64,000 nucleotides of DNA from Paralithodes platypus. Taxonomy: Eukaryota > Arthropoda > Malacostraca > Decapoda > Lithodidae. The first letter of the stretch is position 1, and every line of letters starts with the position of its first letter. The notes beneath the pieces were generated by a model. It ran no database searches. It was given only the letters and a program-made list of their open reading frames with translations, and was not told the DNA's origin. This document shows positions 1 through 11,354 of this stretch, piece after piece. Made by a program: the position numbers and the translations under genes. The stretch spans positions 27,395,273 through 27,459,272 of the forward strand of contig CM064512.1 in NCBI GenBank assembly GCA_032716605.1, read 5' to 3'.

Positions 1-851
1 CGGTGACAGCGAGCTGCGTCAACTCACTGATCGTGTCGTCCAAATTCCAATTATATTTAACTTGGAGAAAATGCCTGTCCGAGATTATTTGGCCTAGGAC
101 AGGGTTAATGGCGGCCTTTACATAAATCTCAAATGGTGCCCAGGTTAAACCAGGCATTTGTTCCCGCACATGCCCCGATACCTTCCCTGCATATTAACCT
201 AGTTTAACTATGACTTAGTAAATCTTGGAAGCGTCTTGGTCCTGGAACATCAGATCCAGGACGGGTTTGACCATTTGCATGTACAGTATGTTCCTATGTA
301 ATTTTCTTCGGGCTTGAATGCCGGGATATCGAGTGACTTAGTTGCCATGGTGATTGGGTAAGTTGAGAGTGCAAATATGAAACAAATTAAGCAAGCTGAT
401 GTGCCGTATCGAGACACCGCTGCCACCAGTGAAATGTCGGGTTGGTATTTCAACTCAACTGGTTATAATCTTTATTACAATCTTTTAACAAGATATCTAG
501 AGATAGAATATGCTCGACAGGGTCGCATCTAGCTTTATATATCTTGCACCAACTCTTTATCCCAAGGCAACATTCAAACAATAAGAACACAGTATTACGT
601 CACACATTAGTTTATCCAATTTGCATAAAGTATGGTATATAGTATATTGTTCTGTCATATAGGGCAGACAATAAAGGTACTCAAGTGACGCATCAAATAT
701 AGAATGGTCTATAATGATATTTTGATGATAATTAGTCATGTTACAGTTACACACATTATAGATAATATAAATATGCAGGAAAAATAGTGTTACACATGTA
801 CATAGGAAATCAAATCAAATGATAACGCGTATGTGAGTATAACGTCTAACG
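1..851. other. AT-rich stretch, nothing recognised
   Basis: I see no coding region with recognisable domains, no tRNA-like promoter boxes and no repeat shared with the rest of the window. Short open frames exist on the minus strand (for example 250-453 and 557-754) but resemble nothing I know. It is the left flank of element B. Confidence 0.5.
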
Positions 852-3153
852 TGAAGACTTCTGGTATGAGGCGAATTGACTTGACTTTACGTTCACGAGC
901 GTGGGGCAGTGAGCGCTTATCAAGGGGATTAAGAAAGGGTCACACAGGTAAGATAAATATAAGGTAGTGCATTTGACCATAGGTCAGAGTGACTGCTTTG
1001 GTATGAATTTATAATTCGAAATAGTGCGACTATAAGACACTGGTGAATAGTAAATATATGCTAAGGAGCTTATCCACAGGGTGGTTTAGGTTGAAATTTA
1101 CTTATATAAGCGGTTTCTGTGAAAGATTCGACACACGGCTACGAAAAATAGATTTACACCGGGTAAGAGATCGATACACACTGGTATAGAATTAAAATTC
1201 AAATTTAGATCAACGAATCGCTATAACGGGTTTTTGAATGAATGCAAGTTCATTTAAAATGAGGACAAGACACTCAATTAAAATGAGACTGGATAATCAC
1301 AGTAAATTTGAATTTGGAAAAACTCATAATATAAAAGGGCGTACGCAACGAAGTTATACTAAGTTGAAATACTACGATAATAGTATTAAAGGAAATTTTA
1401 TTATATTAACAAATCCCTATCTGGCAATACGTGGATCAAAGATATGGCGTATGCGAATTACATGAACATAATTATGATGTAATTAAATAATTACTATAAA
1501 AATAGTAAGATCGAAATGGTAATGGTCTCTACGATAATAAGGAGACACGAAAAATAAACAACTTGAACGAGAGTTACTATAAATGTGTGAACAAAATTAT
1601 TAATTACCCACATGCGTAGATCAGATTAATTCACAAGCACTGGTATAAACTAGATAGCTCGAATAATAGAATTAAGGTTTTAACTCAACGGAAGGGTTCG
1701 GACTTTTCGGCAAGGAAAGATAGATAGATTAAAATTTGGGCATAGGTCCTAGGTAAATGGTAGTAAATTAGAGAATATCTTCACCGTATATGTTTACACT
1801 TCATCTTGGATACACAAGATAATAAATAACATATATAGGTGACATCTGAGAGTATTCCGTCGTGAGTCTGGATCGAGAGGAGTGTATATAACGGATGTAC
1901 AATCTACAAGGAATAACAATACTTCAGAAAGATACTGCAAAGGGGTATGCGTAGCAATATCTAGTGCGATGAAATCACTTGCACAGATCAAGATTTATGG
2001 AAAGACAAATGACTATGTAACGTGTACACAGATTGATAACTGAACAATAAATAGGCACAGATCCTTAGCACCGATCAACTAAATAACACTTCACGGAATA
2101 CTCGCATATATTACCTTACCTTCAACAATAGCCACAAATTGAGATACGCAGAAACACTTAGGGTTCGCGTGGAGGAGGAGAAGGGCCAAGTACGAGGGGC
2201 GGGGCGTCACAGAGGTCCGGGCACGGCAACTGGACGTAAGGGGGCCACTCGTCAAGGGTCCAGGGGGCAGGGCCAGGCGTCAGGATACTGCTTCGGCAGG
2301 AGTCCAAGGGCAGGGGGGCAGGAGGGCGGTGGACAGCAGGCTCCTTCTCTCTCTCAGGCAAAGGACTCCCAGATAACAATAATCCGGACGGAGCGTTTAG
2401 GTAGTTATACTCCCAGACATATATCCGGACTGAGCAAGCTACTGAGTGTGAACTGACTTCCTGTAGTTTCATTCAGTACATATTTGGGTTATTTCTCTTG
2501 GCCAGGTTGCGTGATCTCGTATGAATAGGGGCAAAGTAAATACCTAAATGTGGGCTATGTTGAGGTTAATAATTACATGATAAATACATTATGGTGCTTA
2601 ATGACATCGCACTGAGGTTCTCGTCTGTTTGACCTTTGGTGCTTTCTTATAATTATCATCAAGCCTGATGACGTAATTCGTGATTTCCTGTTCACTCATT
2701 ATTATGGCTATTTGGACTGTTTATGGAATGATTTTCTTCCGTGGCACTTTATATCACCATTTCACTTTTCTTCTCGTCTGGCAGCTTCTTGAGGATGGAG
2801 GGCCCCAACGATTTAAATATTCCCAGGGCTCTTTATGTTGAGATTGCATAAATACTTTTTCATCATAGTACTCGGTGGGGGGGGGGGGGTATTCGGGGAG
2901 AAGTTCTGCCTTGGTTATTTGAGTCCTGCCCTGTTATTGGCGGGGCCGCGTGAGGTGCTGATTAGAGGGGTTTGACCTGCCCTTCGGGGGTAACTCACCT
3001 GTACGGGGAATTAGAGCATGGGTATAGGGGTCAGATTTCCTGTCCTCTGGAGAATGGGAAAATAATCTATTTCTAAACCCTTTTCTCCTTGCCTCCCTGG
3101 ATTCCCTTACGGTGGCTATCTTGTGTGGTTGTCCTTTTGGCTCCGTCATTTCA
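852..3153 (-). repeat. Left terminal repeat of element B (3' end in element sense)
   Basis: This stretch recurs as 8345-9292 plus 18712-20135 with high identity. It starts TGAAGACTTC and ends GTCATTTCA. It includes a G homopolymer at about 2877-2889. Positions 1801-1809 hold the uninterrupted counterpart of the site where element A inserted in the other copy (single TTGG at 1806-1809). A plus-strand 75-codon frame at 1238-1465 recurs at 8731-8958 but has no recognisable domain and is probably incidental. Confidence 0.8.
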
Positions 3154-4546
3154 GCACCTTCTACGGAAACAAAGTCTCGACCTCGAGACCTCATTACATA
3201 TTTGCGGCAGGTGGGAGTGGTGAGAGTCCTTGTTAATCGGTCCTGTACCAAACACCAGAGGGTTGTAGTGCTGTCAGGAAGAATGGAGGGGTCTGTCCTC
3301 ACAGTAATCTCGAGGGGTGTCTTCGAGTTACTCGTAACCTGAAGGAGATGGTCCGGGGACGTGAGGGGCCTAGGGTGATTCCGGTCGGAGGACACAAACA
3401 CACTGTTGATCTTCATGGTGACTCCGGGCTTCAAGGCTGCTGGAGTTGTTGCTGGTGGAGGAGTTGCTTGGCTAGTGGCCACTGTAGGAGTGTTGGAAGT
3501 GGTCCTCTCAGGTGGGGGAAGTCTGGCGGTGAGGGGGCCTGTGTCATAGGTCCGAGGGTGTGACACAAGCTGGCTTGTTGACCTCGCAGTAGAAGTGGCG
3601 GTGCATTTGATGTGCCGCTGCTTGTAGGTTGGCTGGAAAGTGGGAGCCCATCTTTGCGGTGGCTTCACACGACGCCCGGATCTCGTACATGGTGGATTAG
3701 ATAAGCGGGGTATTAGGTGGGGAGATTGAGCATTTTTTGGGGGTATAGAAAGATTAGTAGGGGGTGAAGTAGGGACAGTTCTTGGAAAGTTAGAAGGTTC
3801 GTGTGACAGTAAATTAGGCAGGATGGGAGAGGTGGCTGGTTGAGAAGGTGGCGTGGCAGTTGCCCTTGATGGAAGGGCCTGGTCAGGTCTTATTTGAGCA
3901 GGGGTACTAGTAATGGGGATGAAGGTGTTGGCTGAAGCATTAGGTAAGAGTGAAGGGAGAGTGATTATGTCAGAGGTGGATTGTTGTTGTAAAATGGGAA
4001 TATTTTGTATTATAGGTGAACTAGGAAGAGTGCTTGATGATTCTGAAAAAATGGTAAACTAATAGAAGGAGATAGGGGGCAAGGGGTGGGGGGGTTTCTG
4101 GTGGCATTAATGTCTGCTGGAGTAGACAACTCGGGAGGAGGCTGTGTAAAGGGGCTGACAGATCCAAATGATCTTGATGGCAGATTGAGTTGGAGGGGAT
4201 TTGGGCTGTTATGAGGTTTAGGTACAGGAGGAAGAAGTTGGCGGATGAGTTCCTCTCTTAGTGGAGGTAGAGGGGAAATGGAAGGAAGAGGGGAAGGAGG
4301 GGAATCTGAGGTCCCCAATTTCTGGTCATTAGTTAAAGGTAACATATTTTTCTCAGGGGAATCTGCAAGCATAATGGCATTCTCATCTAAGGGTTGAAAC
4401 CTACGTACATATCTATTTCGGTCTGTGCGTGACTCACCAAAATAGTTAATGGATACCTGGTAGCAGTTAGGAACAGTTAAAATTTCAAATGGACCTTGAT
4501 ATCTGGGTTTTAATTTGGACGGCACGGGCAGTTGAGCAACCATCAC
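2934..4546 (-). pseudogene. Element B integrase C-terminal domain and proline-rich tail
   Basis: The segment beginning near 4546 encodes the integrase C-terminal fold of Ty3/gypsy elements, seen as KPRYQGPFEILTVPN followed by a Tyr-Val strand. A long Pro/Ser/Thr-rich tail follows. After a frameshift near 4010 the tail continues and includes TRSGRRVKPPQRW near 3660, a motif commonly found at the end of gypsy integrases. The frame then runs on through the terminal-repeat boundary at 3153 and stops at about 2934, so the last 70 or so residues are LTR-encoded. No transmembrane or envelope-like features are visible. I therefore treat this as the Pol tail rather than a third ORF, with moderate certainty. 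Confidence 0.65.
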
Positions 4547-4567
4547 GAGGTCACCAATGTGATGAGG

Positions 4568-5568
4568 TCATACCTTGGTGGTTTCGTCCGGTTTTAGATC
4601 TAGCAGATATTGGAGTTGTCGCAGTCGATTTTTTAAATGAATCAGGGATTGGTCAAAATTAGATGAGGGCTGATAGGGGACAGCTAGATGACGTAATGGG
4701 AGTAGTAGGGGGGGTACTCCGAAGATGCGTTCATGGGGGGAGATCCCGTCTTTCCTGGGGCAAATGTTGATTCCCCACTGGACGATTTTTACTTGGCTAG
4801 GCCAATCCTTCGTGTTCATCTGTTGCAATCTTGTCCGGACTTGGTTTGCAATAGTGCGGTGGCTCCGTTCACAGATGGAATTTCCTTGAGGCCAGTATGG
4901 GGAGGAGTGGCTGACCTTATATCCACACATTTGAGAGATTGGGACCAGATGTGGCTGGTGAATTCTGGGGCGTTGTCCGAGTGTATGGCTTCTGGTAAAC
5001 CAAAGTATGGGAATACATGTTGAACCATAGCTTCTGCTATGGCTATGGAAGAATGATCTTTAGCGGGGCAGGCGATCACATATTTGGAGTATGTGTCCAC
5101 GAAGGTAATTATGTACTTGAAACCTTGACTTCCTTCTAATGGACCCATTACATCAACGGCTAAAAGTTGCCAGGCTTTTGTTGCTACTAATTTTCCCGAA
5201 GGTCCTGGGGTGCGGGTCCTGTCTTTGGCTAGGGCACAGGCGCGACAGGCTTCGTTGATCCGTTTGGCAGTGATGTAGGGGGAAGGGGTCCAATACACCT
5301 GTTGGAAGGTGACAGTCAGCTTCCGTTGGGCCAAATGGATGCCATTATGCATATGGATGGATTGCATAGTGGCTAGGGCAGTGGCTGGGGTTATTACAAT
5401 TTTCCCTTCGGGTGTGAGCAGATTATCTCCTCGTCTAGTGAGTTGGGAGAACATAGTTCGGGGCATCCAGTCAGGTTTTTCTTGTTTTTTAAATTGCTTG
5501 AGTAGTTGTTGTTGCTCTTGATCCGCGGAATCTTGGTGGTGGACGGCTAAAATGGGGTGCATCTCCAC
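4568..5568 (-). pseudogene. Element B integrase (zinc-binding and catalytic core)
   Basis: On the minus strand the order is an HHCC-type zinc-binding module (His-x-His around HNGIHLAQRKLTVTF, then CRACALAK) followed by the retroviral-type integrase core. The first catalytic Asp lies in LLAVDVMGPLEG and the second in AIHSDNAPEFTSH. The catalytic Glu lies in QGNSICERSHRTIANQV, which is read in another frame starting near 4930. The frame change between the second Asp and the Glu means this copy cannot make a full core. The integrase would insert element cDNA into host DNA. The tryptophan-rich end (KDWPSQVKIVQWGINICP) precedes the C-terminal domain at 4546. Confidence 0.8.
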
Positions 5569-6058
5569 GGGGGTGGGGGGGGTTCTCTAGTGTGGCAACA
5601 GTGGGTAGTCGGGACAGTGCGTCAGCATTGGTGTGGAGTTTCCCAGGCCTGTAAGCTATCTCGAAGTCAAATTCTTCTAAACTTTCTCTCCATCTGACAG
5701 TTAAGGAATTCTTGGTGTCAGATTTCCTTAACCATTGTAGGGCATGGTGGTCTGTGATGATGGTGACATTTACCCCGGCTAAATAGGCCTTAGAATGTTG
5801 CAGGGCCCAGATGATACCCAAGCATTCTCTCTTAGATACAGGGTAGTTTACTTCAGCTGGGGTTAGAGTTCGGCTGGCACAGGCTATGATGTGTTCTCGA
5901 CCCTCTCGTGTCTGTTCTAATACGGCACCTATTCCAGTTTGGGAGACATCGGTGTACAATCGGAAGGGCTGGGTGTAGTCGCCGGGAAAGAGACGACGGG
6001 TGAGGCAATCAACAATTCCTTCAGGGTATTGCAGGCCTGCAGATGTGGTGGTGTCCAT
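5489..6058 (-). pseudogene. Element B RNase H domain
   Basis: Ty3/gypsy RNase H, which degrades the RNA strand of the RNA-DNA hybrid. Visible signatures on the minus strand: LYTDVSQTGIGAVLEQ with the first Asp, VSKRECLGIIWALQHSKAYL with the catalytic Glu, ITDHHALQWL with the second Asp, and KLHTNADALSRLP near the end, which carries the last Asp. The domain reads openly for about 190 codons. It is separated by a frame change from the RT palm upstream (6321-6680), and the connecting fragment with ASYYRRFVNFVATIAKPFHDLT lies at 5929-6255 in another frame. Confidence 0.85.
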
Positions 6059-6059
6059 A

Positions 6060-7216
6060 GGAATGGTTCCTCTTTCTTGGTGAGGTCATGAAAAGGCTTA
6101 GCAATGGTGGCAACAAAATTCACAAATCTCCTATAGTAGGAGGCTAGTCCGAGAAGTGGCCTAGGAACTGTACTTCGTTCTTGGCCAACGTACATTTGGA
6201 GGGCTTTAGTTTTAAGTTGGCCTCTCGGATTCTTTGGAAGACTTGTTGGAGGCATAGTATGTGCTCAGCCCAGGTTTTTCCGAACACTATGATGTCGTCT
6301 AAATAAGCCAGGCAGGTTTCTCAAGTCAATCCTTGCAATACGGATTCTATCAATCTAGAGAATGTGGCAGGTCCATTGCTTAAATCGAAAGGCAATATGG
6401 TAAATTCATATAGGCGCCCTTGGCTGGTGGCGAACGCCGGCTTCTGTTGATGTTCGGAAAGGACTGGCACTTGCCAATACCCTGCTTGCAAATCTAGAGT
6501 AGTGAACCATTTAGCTCCAAGTAGGGAGTCTAGGGAATCATCAATCCGAGGCAGGGGAGTGGCATCTTTGATTGTGACATCATTGAGTCTGCGATAATCT
6601 ATGCATAATCTGGTGGTCCCGTCCTTCTTCCATACAAGTACTACTGGGGATGACCAAGGGCTTGTCGAGGGGCAGACCACTCCGGTGTGGCCAACATGTC
6701 TTGTATTTGGGATTCTTCTTCTTGTCGTTGAATGGGATTTTTTCTCCTGATGGGTTGCTTGACGGGATGTCCCACGGTGTGGATAGGATGATGGAGGATG
6801 TTGGTTTTTCCCACATCTCGATTTGAAATGGCGAAGATGTCATGGTAGGTGGTTAATAGATTCTTCAGGTCGGCTTGTTGTTGGGGAGTTAGATGAGAAG
6901 GAATAGAGGGTAGAGGTAAAGGAGCGTTAGAGGGAGTATCAGCTGGAATGAATAGTTCTTCTGCATAAGGCTCTAGTTCTCCAATGGTTAAACCTTTTGG
7001 TAGGGTAATGGGCTGGTCTGATATATTGGCGATCTTTATGCAATTTAATTTGTCAGAAATTATACTAGGAGCGGTTAGGCAGTCCCTATCAAAGGGACTT
7101 TGGAGGTGAGGGGTCATAATGGCATGCCCAGGCAAGGTGGGTACAATGGGGATCCACTTCTCATGATGAGGGGGGAGTGTCACGAGTTTGGCAGTGACTG
7201 CTTGAGCGATGGACAT
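6060..7216 (-). pseudogene. Element B reverse transcriptase and upstream linker
   Basis: The pre-RT linker (7216-6641) contains PLPSIPSHLTPQQQADLKNL and the HDIFAISN motif typical just before gypsy RT. The RT fingers and palm follow in another frame (6680-6321): RPSTSPWSSPVVLV-type sequence, then RLCIDYRRLND, LDLQAGYWQV and a degenerate ILPFDLSNGPATFSRL. An in-frame TGA at about 6321-6323 interrupts the chain just before AYLDDIIVFG, where the catalytic Asp pair is still intact. A further frame loss follows FLGH near 6190. The polymerase is therefore recognisable end to end but non-functional. Confidence 0.85.
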
Positions 7217-7290
7217 TATGCAAGGGGGAGAAATCGGAGTCTGAGGGGAAGGAACAGGATTGGGGGGTGTTAGGGTATGAATGGGCTGGG

Positions 7291-7840
7291 TTAAGGGTAA
7301 GGTTTTGGTGGAAAGAGGGCAAAGTCGGGGGGTATCTCTAGTCTGGGGTTTTGGTTGGGTGCCTCGATGAGAGACACTAGTTTTGTTTGTTTTTTTGGTC
7401 TACTTGGGGGGAGGGGGGGGAGGGATGTCAGGGTTCTTCTCCCACAATCAAGGAAAGCACTTAGCTTTGTGAGTAGGTCGAGACCCAAATATCCATCGTA
7501 TAGGGTCGCTTTGGGGTAATACACCACAAAAGAGTGGTTTGTTCCGTGATTAGGAACAATGATGTTTACATACAGGGGAAGTGTTTGTTAGAATTTGTTT
7601 TATAATTTTGGCTTCGGCACTCACTAATACAATGGAGGAAGGTTGAATAGTGCCCAAAGCTTTCTTGTGTTGTTTGAAGAAAGGAGCGAAAAGGCATGAT
7701 CGGGATGCTCCCGCGTCGATCAGTAGGCGGACCTTCACCCGATTAAGAGTAAGCTTCTTGTAGATGGGCAGTTTGTCTGAGTCTGCCTCCTCGTGAGCCC
7801 CCGCCATTTTTACAGTGATTTGTGTACGGGGGCCGCCCAA
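7291..7840 (-). pseudogene. Element B aspartic protease region
   Basis: A retropepsin-like domain is visible as VKVRLLIDAGASRSCLF, where Asp-Ala-Gly replaces the more usual Asp-Thr/Ser-Gly. After a frameshift near 7550, YDGYLGLDLLTKLSAFLDC gives the conserved Gly-x-Asp-Leu-Leu flap-distal strand. The protease would cleave Gag-Pol. The Ala next to the catalytic Asp is an unusual variant and could be a family trait or decay; one copy cannot tell. Confidence 0.7.
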
Positions 7841-8450
7841 AAATCCAGATCTTGTTGGGTCTCAATTTCTGGCTCGAAGTCCTCTCTCTGGTCTTTTTCA
7901 GGGCCTTCTTCAAATCCGGCCGTGCCATCTTTTGTGATGGTGGCGATCCGCCTTGGCTTGATCCAGGGGATCTGGGCCCACCACCTGGGTGACCTGGTCC
8001 TTTTCTTCGTCAGCTCGGCGAAAGATTTCCGCAATGACGTCAACAAACATCGACTATTGCAGGGTCTCCAGCGGCTGGGCGAATCCTGGTCCATTCCTCG
8101 GCCTTATCACTGGCTCGGGGGGCCATAGGGCTAGGGACAGGTACGGTGGACGGGTGTGTGGTGACCTTTTGTATGGCGGCTACCATGTCTTGACCTCGGG
8201 ATTGCCTCAAGGTCACAATCCGTCTTACAACCGGCATGTCCGTATCATAATTGGTTGGTTCCACAATGGTGAAATGGTCCGCCACCGCCAAAGGTAGATT
8301 CCTCAGCAAAGCCCAGAAAATAATCCTCTTTCTTTGGGCGGACGTGAAGACTTCTGGTATGAGGCGAATTGACTTGACTTTACGTTCACGAGCGTGGGGC
8401 AGTGAGCGCTTATCAAGGGGATTAAGAAAGGGTCACACAGGTAAGATAAA
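7743..8450 (-). pseudogene. Element B gag fragment
   Basis: In the minus strand an open frame starts inside the terminal repeat near 8430 and reads KVKSIRLIPEVFTSAQRKR, then IIFWALLRNLPLAVADHFT and on to about 8040. It resembles capsid-region sequence ahead of gypsy protease, but I assign it mainly by position. A second overlapping frame (8094-7810) is charged and leads towards the protease. No CCHC zinc knuckle is visible. The frame crosses the apparent LTR-internal boundary at 8345 with no leader or primer-binding site in between. Confidence 0.5.
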
Positions 8451-9292
8451 TATAAGGTAGTGCATTTGACCATAGGTCAGAGTGACTGCTTTGGTATGAA
8501 TTTATAATTCGAAATAGTGCGACTATAAGACACTGGTGAATAGTAAATATATACTAAGGAGCTTATCCACAGGGTGGTTTAAGTTGAAATTTACTTATCT
8601 AAGCGGTTTCTGTGAAAGACTTGACAAACGGCTACGAAAAATAGATTTACACCAGGTAAGAGATCGATACACACAGGTATAGAATTACAATTAAAATTTA
8701 GATCAATGAAACACTATAACAGGTTTTTGAATGAATGCAAGTTCATTTAAAATGAGGAAAAGACACATAATTAAAATGCGACGGGATAATCACAGTAAAT
8801 TAGAATTCGGAAGAACTCAGAATATAAAAGGGCGTACAAGACGAAGTTGTACTAAGTTGAAATACTACGATAATAGTATTAAAGGAAATTTGAATATATT
8901 AACAAATCCCTATCTGGCAATACGTGGATCAAAGATATGGCGTATGCGAATTACATGAACATATGATGTAATTAAATAATTACTATAGAAATAGTAAGAT
9001 CGAAATGGTAATGGTCTCTACGATAATAAGGAGACACGAAAAATAAATAATTGAACGAGAGTTACTATAAATGTGTGAAAATAATTATTTATTACCAACA
9101 TGCGTAGATCAGATTAATTCACAAGCACTGGTATAAACTAGATAGCTCGAATAATAGAATTAAGGTTTTAACTCAACAGAGGGGTTCTTGACTTTTCGGT
9201 TAGGAAAGAAAGATAGATTAAAATTTGGGCATAGGAACTAGGTAAATGGTAGTAAATTAGGGATTATCTTCACGATATACACTTCAACTTGG
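8345..9292 (-). repeat. Right terminal repeat of element B, first part
   Basis: Homologous to 852-1809. It is interrupted at 9292/9293 by element A and resumes at 18712. The last four bases, TTGG (9289-9292), are the left target duplication of element A. Confidence 0.85.
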
Positions 9293-11142
9293 TGTGACGC
9301 ATGTCCAGTGTGAGCATGCTGTACAGGACGCCTAGTCATGCCCCACTCTCGCTAGGATCGTCAGGGCAGGAACTTTGGCTGTAGTCTATTTGGAGTTTCC
9401 TAACTTAGTTCATGTGAGCCGTTGTACTATAAGTAATATGAATATGTATTTTGTTTTCATCTGAGTCAACGAGTTCTATTTTATATCATTAGTTATAAGT
9501 ATTGTGTATAAACTTATTTGTAATGATGGGAGAAGCAGAAGCCACCGTTGGGGGTCAGTGGGTGCGCCATGCGGGAGGTGGGCCTAACTCACTAGCACTC
9601 CCCCCTTCCCCCTCCCCTCAGTGCTAGGGGAGCCTTTGTCTATCCCAGAGGAGAGAGAGAAATTACGTAATGATTGTCAGAGGGCGGTCCTTAGTAGTTC
9701 ATGTTGGGCTCACTAGAGGGCCGGGTATAAAAAGGGAAGTTTAGCCATTTTTTAATCAGAACTCATTAGGCAGAGCGACTTCTCATTTACCTTGCTAACT
9801 ATATATATTCTTCTGACTGATGTGAACTTTCTCTACTACCTTACATTCTTATCTCCTCTTTTCCCTACCCTTTTTAACTTCCATGGTCCCGTTGGTGCAG
9901 AGCTAGTCAGCCAACGTATTATCGCTTGAGTTCTCACGAGATACATGCCTATTAGATAGCCTATTTTGGAAGGGTTAACTTAGAATAGGATTGATTTATG
10001 TTTGTTGCACTTGTATATGCATTTCCCTGTGTTTTATTATTATTATTCCTGTTTTCTGCTAGTCTAGGTAATGCTAGACTGGGGTAAGGCTTTTCTGTGT
10101 TACGAGTTGTTGTTTGATGCAGTGGTTAAGCGATAAACCTGCATACTCGTTTCGGTTCAGTGAAGCCTAGGTTGTCTTCGCGGCTGACTGTGTTGAGTTA
10201 ATAATTTACAGTGCGTGAGGGCAAGAGCCTAACCACCCTGTATTTTATTAACAGTTTGTTTTTACTTTGTCAAGGAGCCGGGAGAAAACCAGATACAAGG
10301 GATCTGGATTTCTCAAAGTGCACTTGTTAGTGTTAACGTAATACTTTAAACAGTTGTGAGGACTTCGCTAGGCTACGAGCCGTTTTTGCTCAGTCACTGC
10401 TACCTTTTGCCCACAGTACCCCAGCTAGACTTTACTCGATTAGTAGATACAGAATAGTATTGAAGCTTTCCTTATGTATGATATTGTTTATGCACTATTG
10501 ATTTCATGTGTTGCACGCTTGGCTACTTTAGTGATTAGTGGCCCATGAGCACAATCCGAGTAGGCTATTGCCGTTGCGGAGTACTTCTTTTTAATGTTTG
10601 CCATTTACTATTGCATATTCTTTTAATTATTCTTATGCCAATTTAAACCTTTAATAGTATTTAATTGCCAGTGTTTTTGCTTCTTGAATTACTGTTCAAA
10701 ATCCGATACGTACTTCTTACGAGCATCCGAGAAGCATCTAACTTTTTTCAGAAGATTCCTTGCTCGATGCTTAAGGACTATTAATTAACGTAACGTAATA
10801 GTGCCGATCCGAAGTACAGGGTGGAGGACTTCTTAAGTTCTTAGTCAAGGGTGGATTACTTCGGCTTCGGCCAACACTATTCTTTGGTGTTGTTGTTTCT
10901 TACTTCATTGTTTGATTGTTGACCAGACTAGATAATTCCTGTCTCTTTATTAGTCTGTTGTTGAACACTAGTACCGAGTTCTTGTATACCCCGTTATAGC
11001 AGATTGAACTCTGGAGGGTATTGGTGTTTTTTGTTCGGCTGGCAGTACTCAGGGGTTGGGATCGTGTGTTTCCGTTGTGGCAGCGAGCCGTACTCGAGTC
11101 CTGATTGAGAGCCCTTGTGTACCCGAGTGCCAGGTCGTAACA
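9293..11142 (+). repeat. 5' LTR of element A
   Basis: Begins TGTGACGCATGTCC and ends GGTCGTAACA. It is nearly identical to 16851-18707 and clearly related to the solo LTRs at 29621-31459 and 32013-33866. The solos differ consistently from both LTRs of A (for example in the pyrimidine-rich patch near 9600), so at least two A-type subfamilies exist. Confidence 0.93.
9726..9760 (+). promoter_or_regulatory. TATA box and candidate initiator in the A-type LTR
   Basis: TATAAAAA at 9726-9733 is followed 32 bases later by ATCAGAAC, centred on an A at 9758. That spacing and the TCA-type start fit an arthropod TATA-initiator promoter. The same arrangement is kept in the other A-type LTRs, with TATA at 17285, 30038 and 32438, which supports function at the time of spread. 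The start site is inferred, not shown. Confidence 0.6.
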
Positions 11143-11144
11143 AA

Positions 11145-11156
11145 TGGCGACCTTGC
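11145..11156 (+). other. Primer-binding site of element A
   Basis: TGGCGACCTTGC lies two bases after the 5' LTR. The same 12 bases occur at the same offset in element C (35252) and on the minus strand in element D (44972-44983). The start TGG pairs with the CCA end of a tRNA. The sequence resembles the TGGCGACC site of insect elements primed by tRNA-Arg, but the primer identity here is inferred. Confidence 0.7.
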
Positions 11157-11354
11157 TTAGGATTTTGTGAACAGTATACATTTTTGCAGAGTTGTACAAC
11201 ATTTGTTTGTTTGTATTTTAGCGTGCATATTGAAGAATATTTTTTTTGTATGGCAATTAGTAAAGCATTTAAGAGACTCCAGTTAATTTAGTAATTAGTG
11301 CTTGCATAGGAAGTTTAACACTTTTGTCTCGAGTATTTTTTTGTGGACTTCAGT

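Noticed and set aside
1238..1465. Conserved 75-codon plus-strand frame, repeated at 8731-8958
   Set aside because: Both copies lie in the terminal repeats of element B, antisense to the element, and conservation is explained by the repeat. No domain is visible.
2934..3668. Envelope-like third ORF of element B
   Set aside because: No signal peptide, transmembrane segment or cysteine pattern. The Pro/Thr-rich content and TRSGR motif upstream fit an extended integrase tail.
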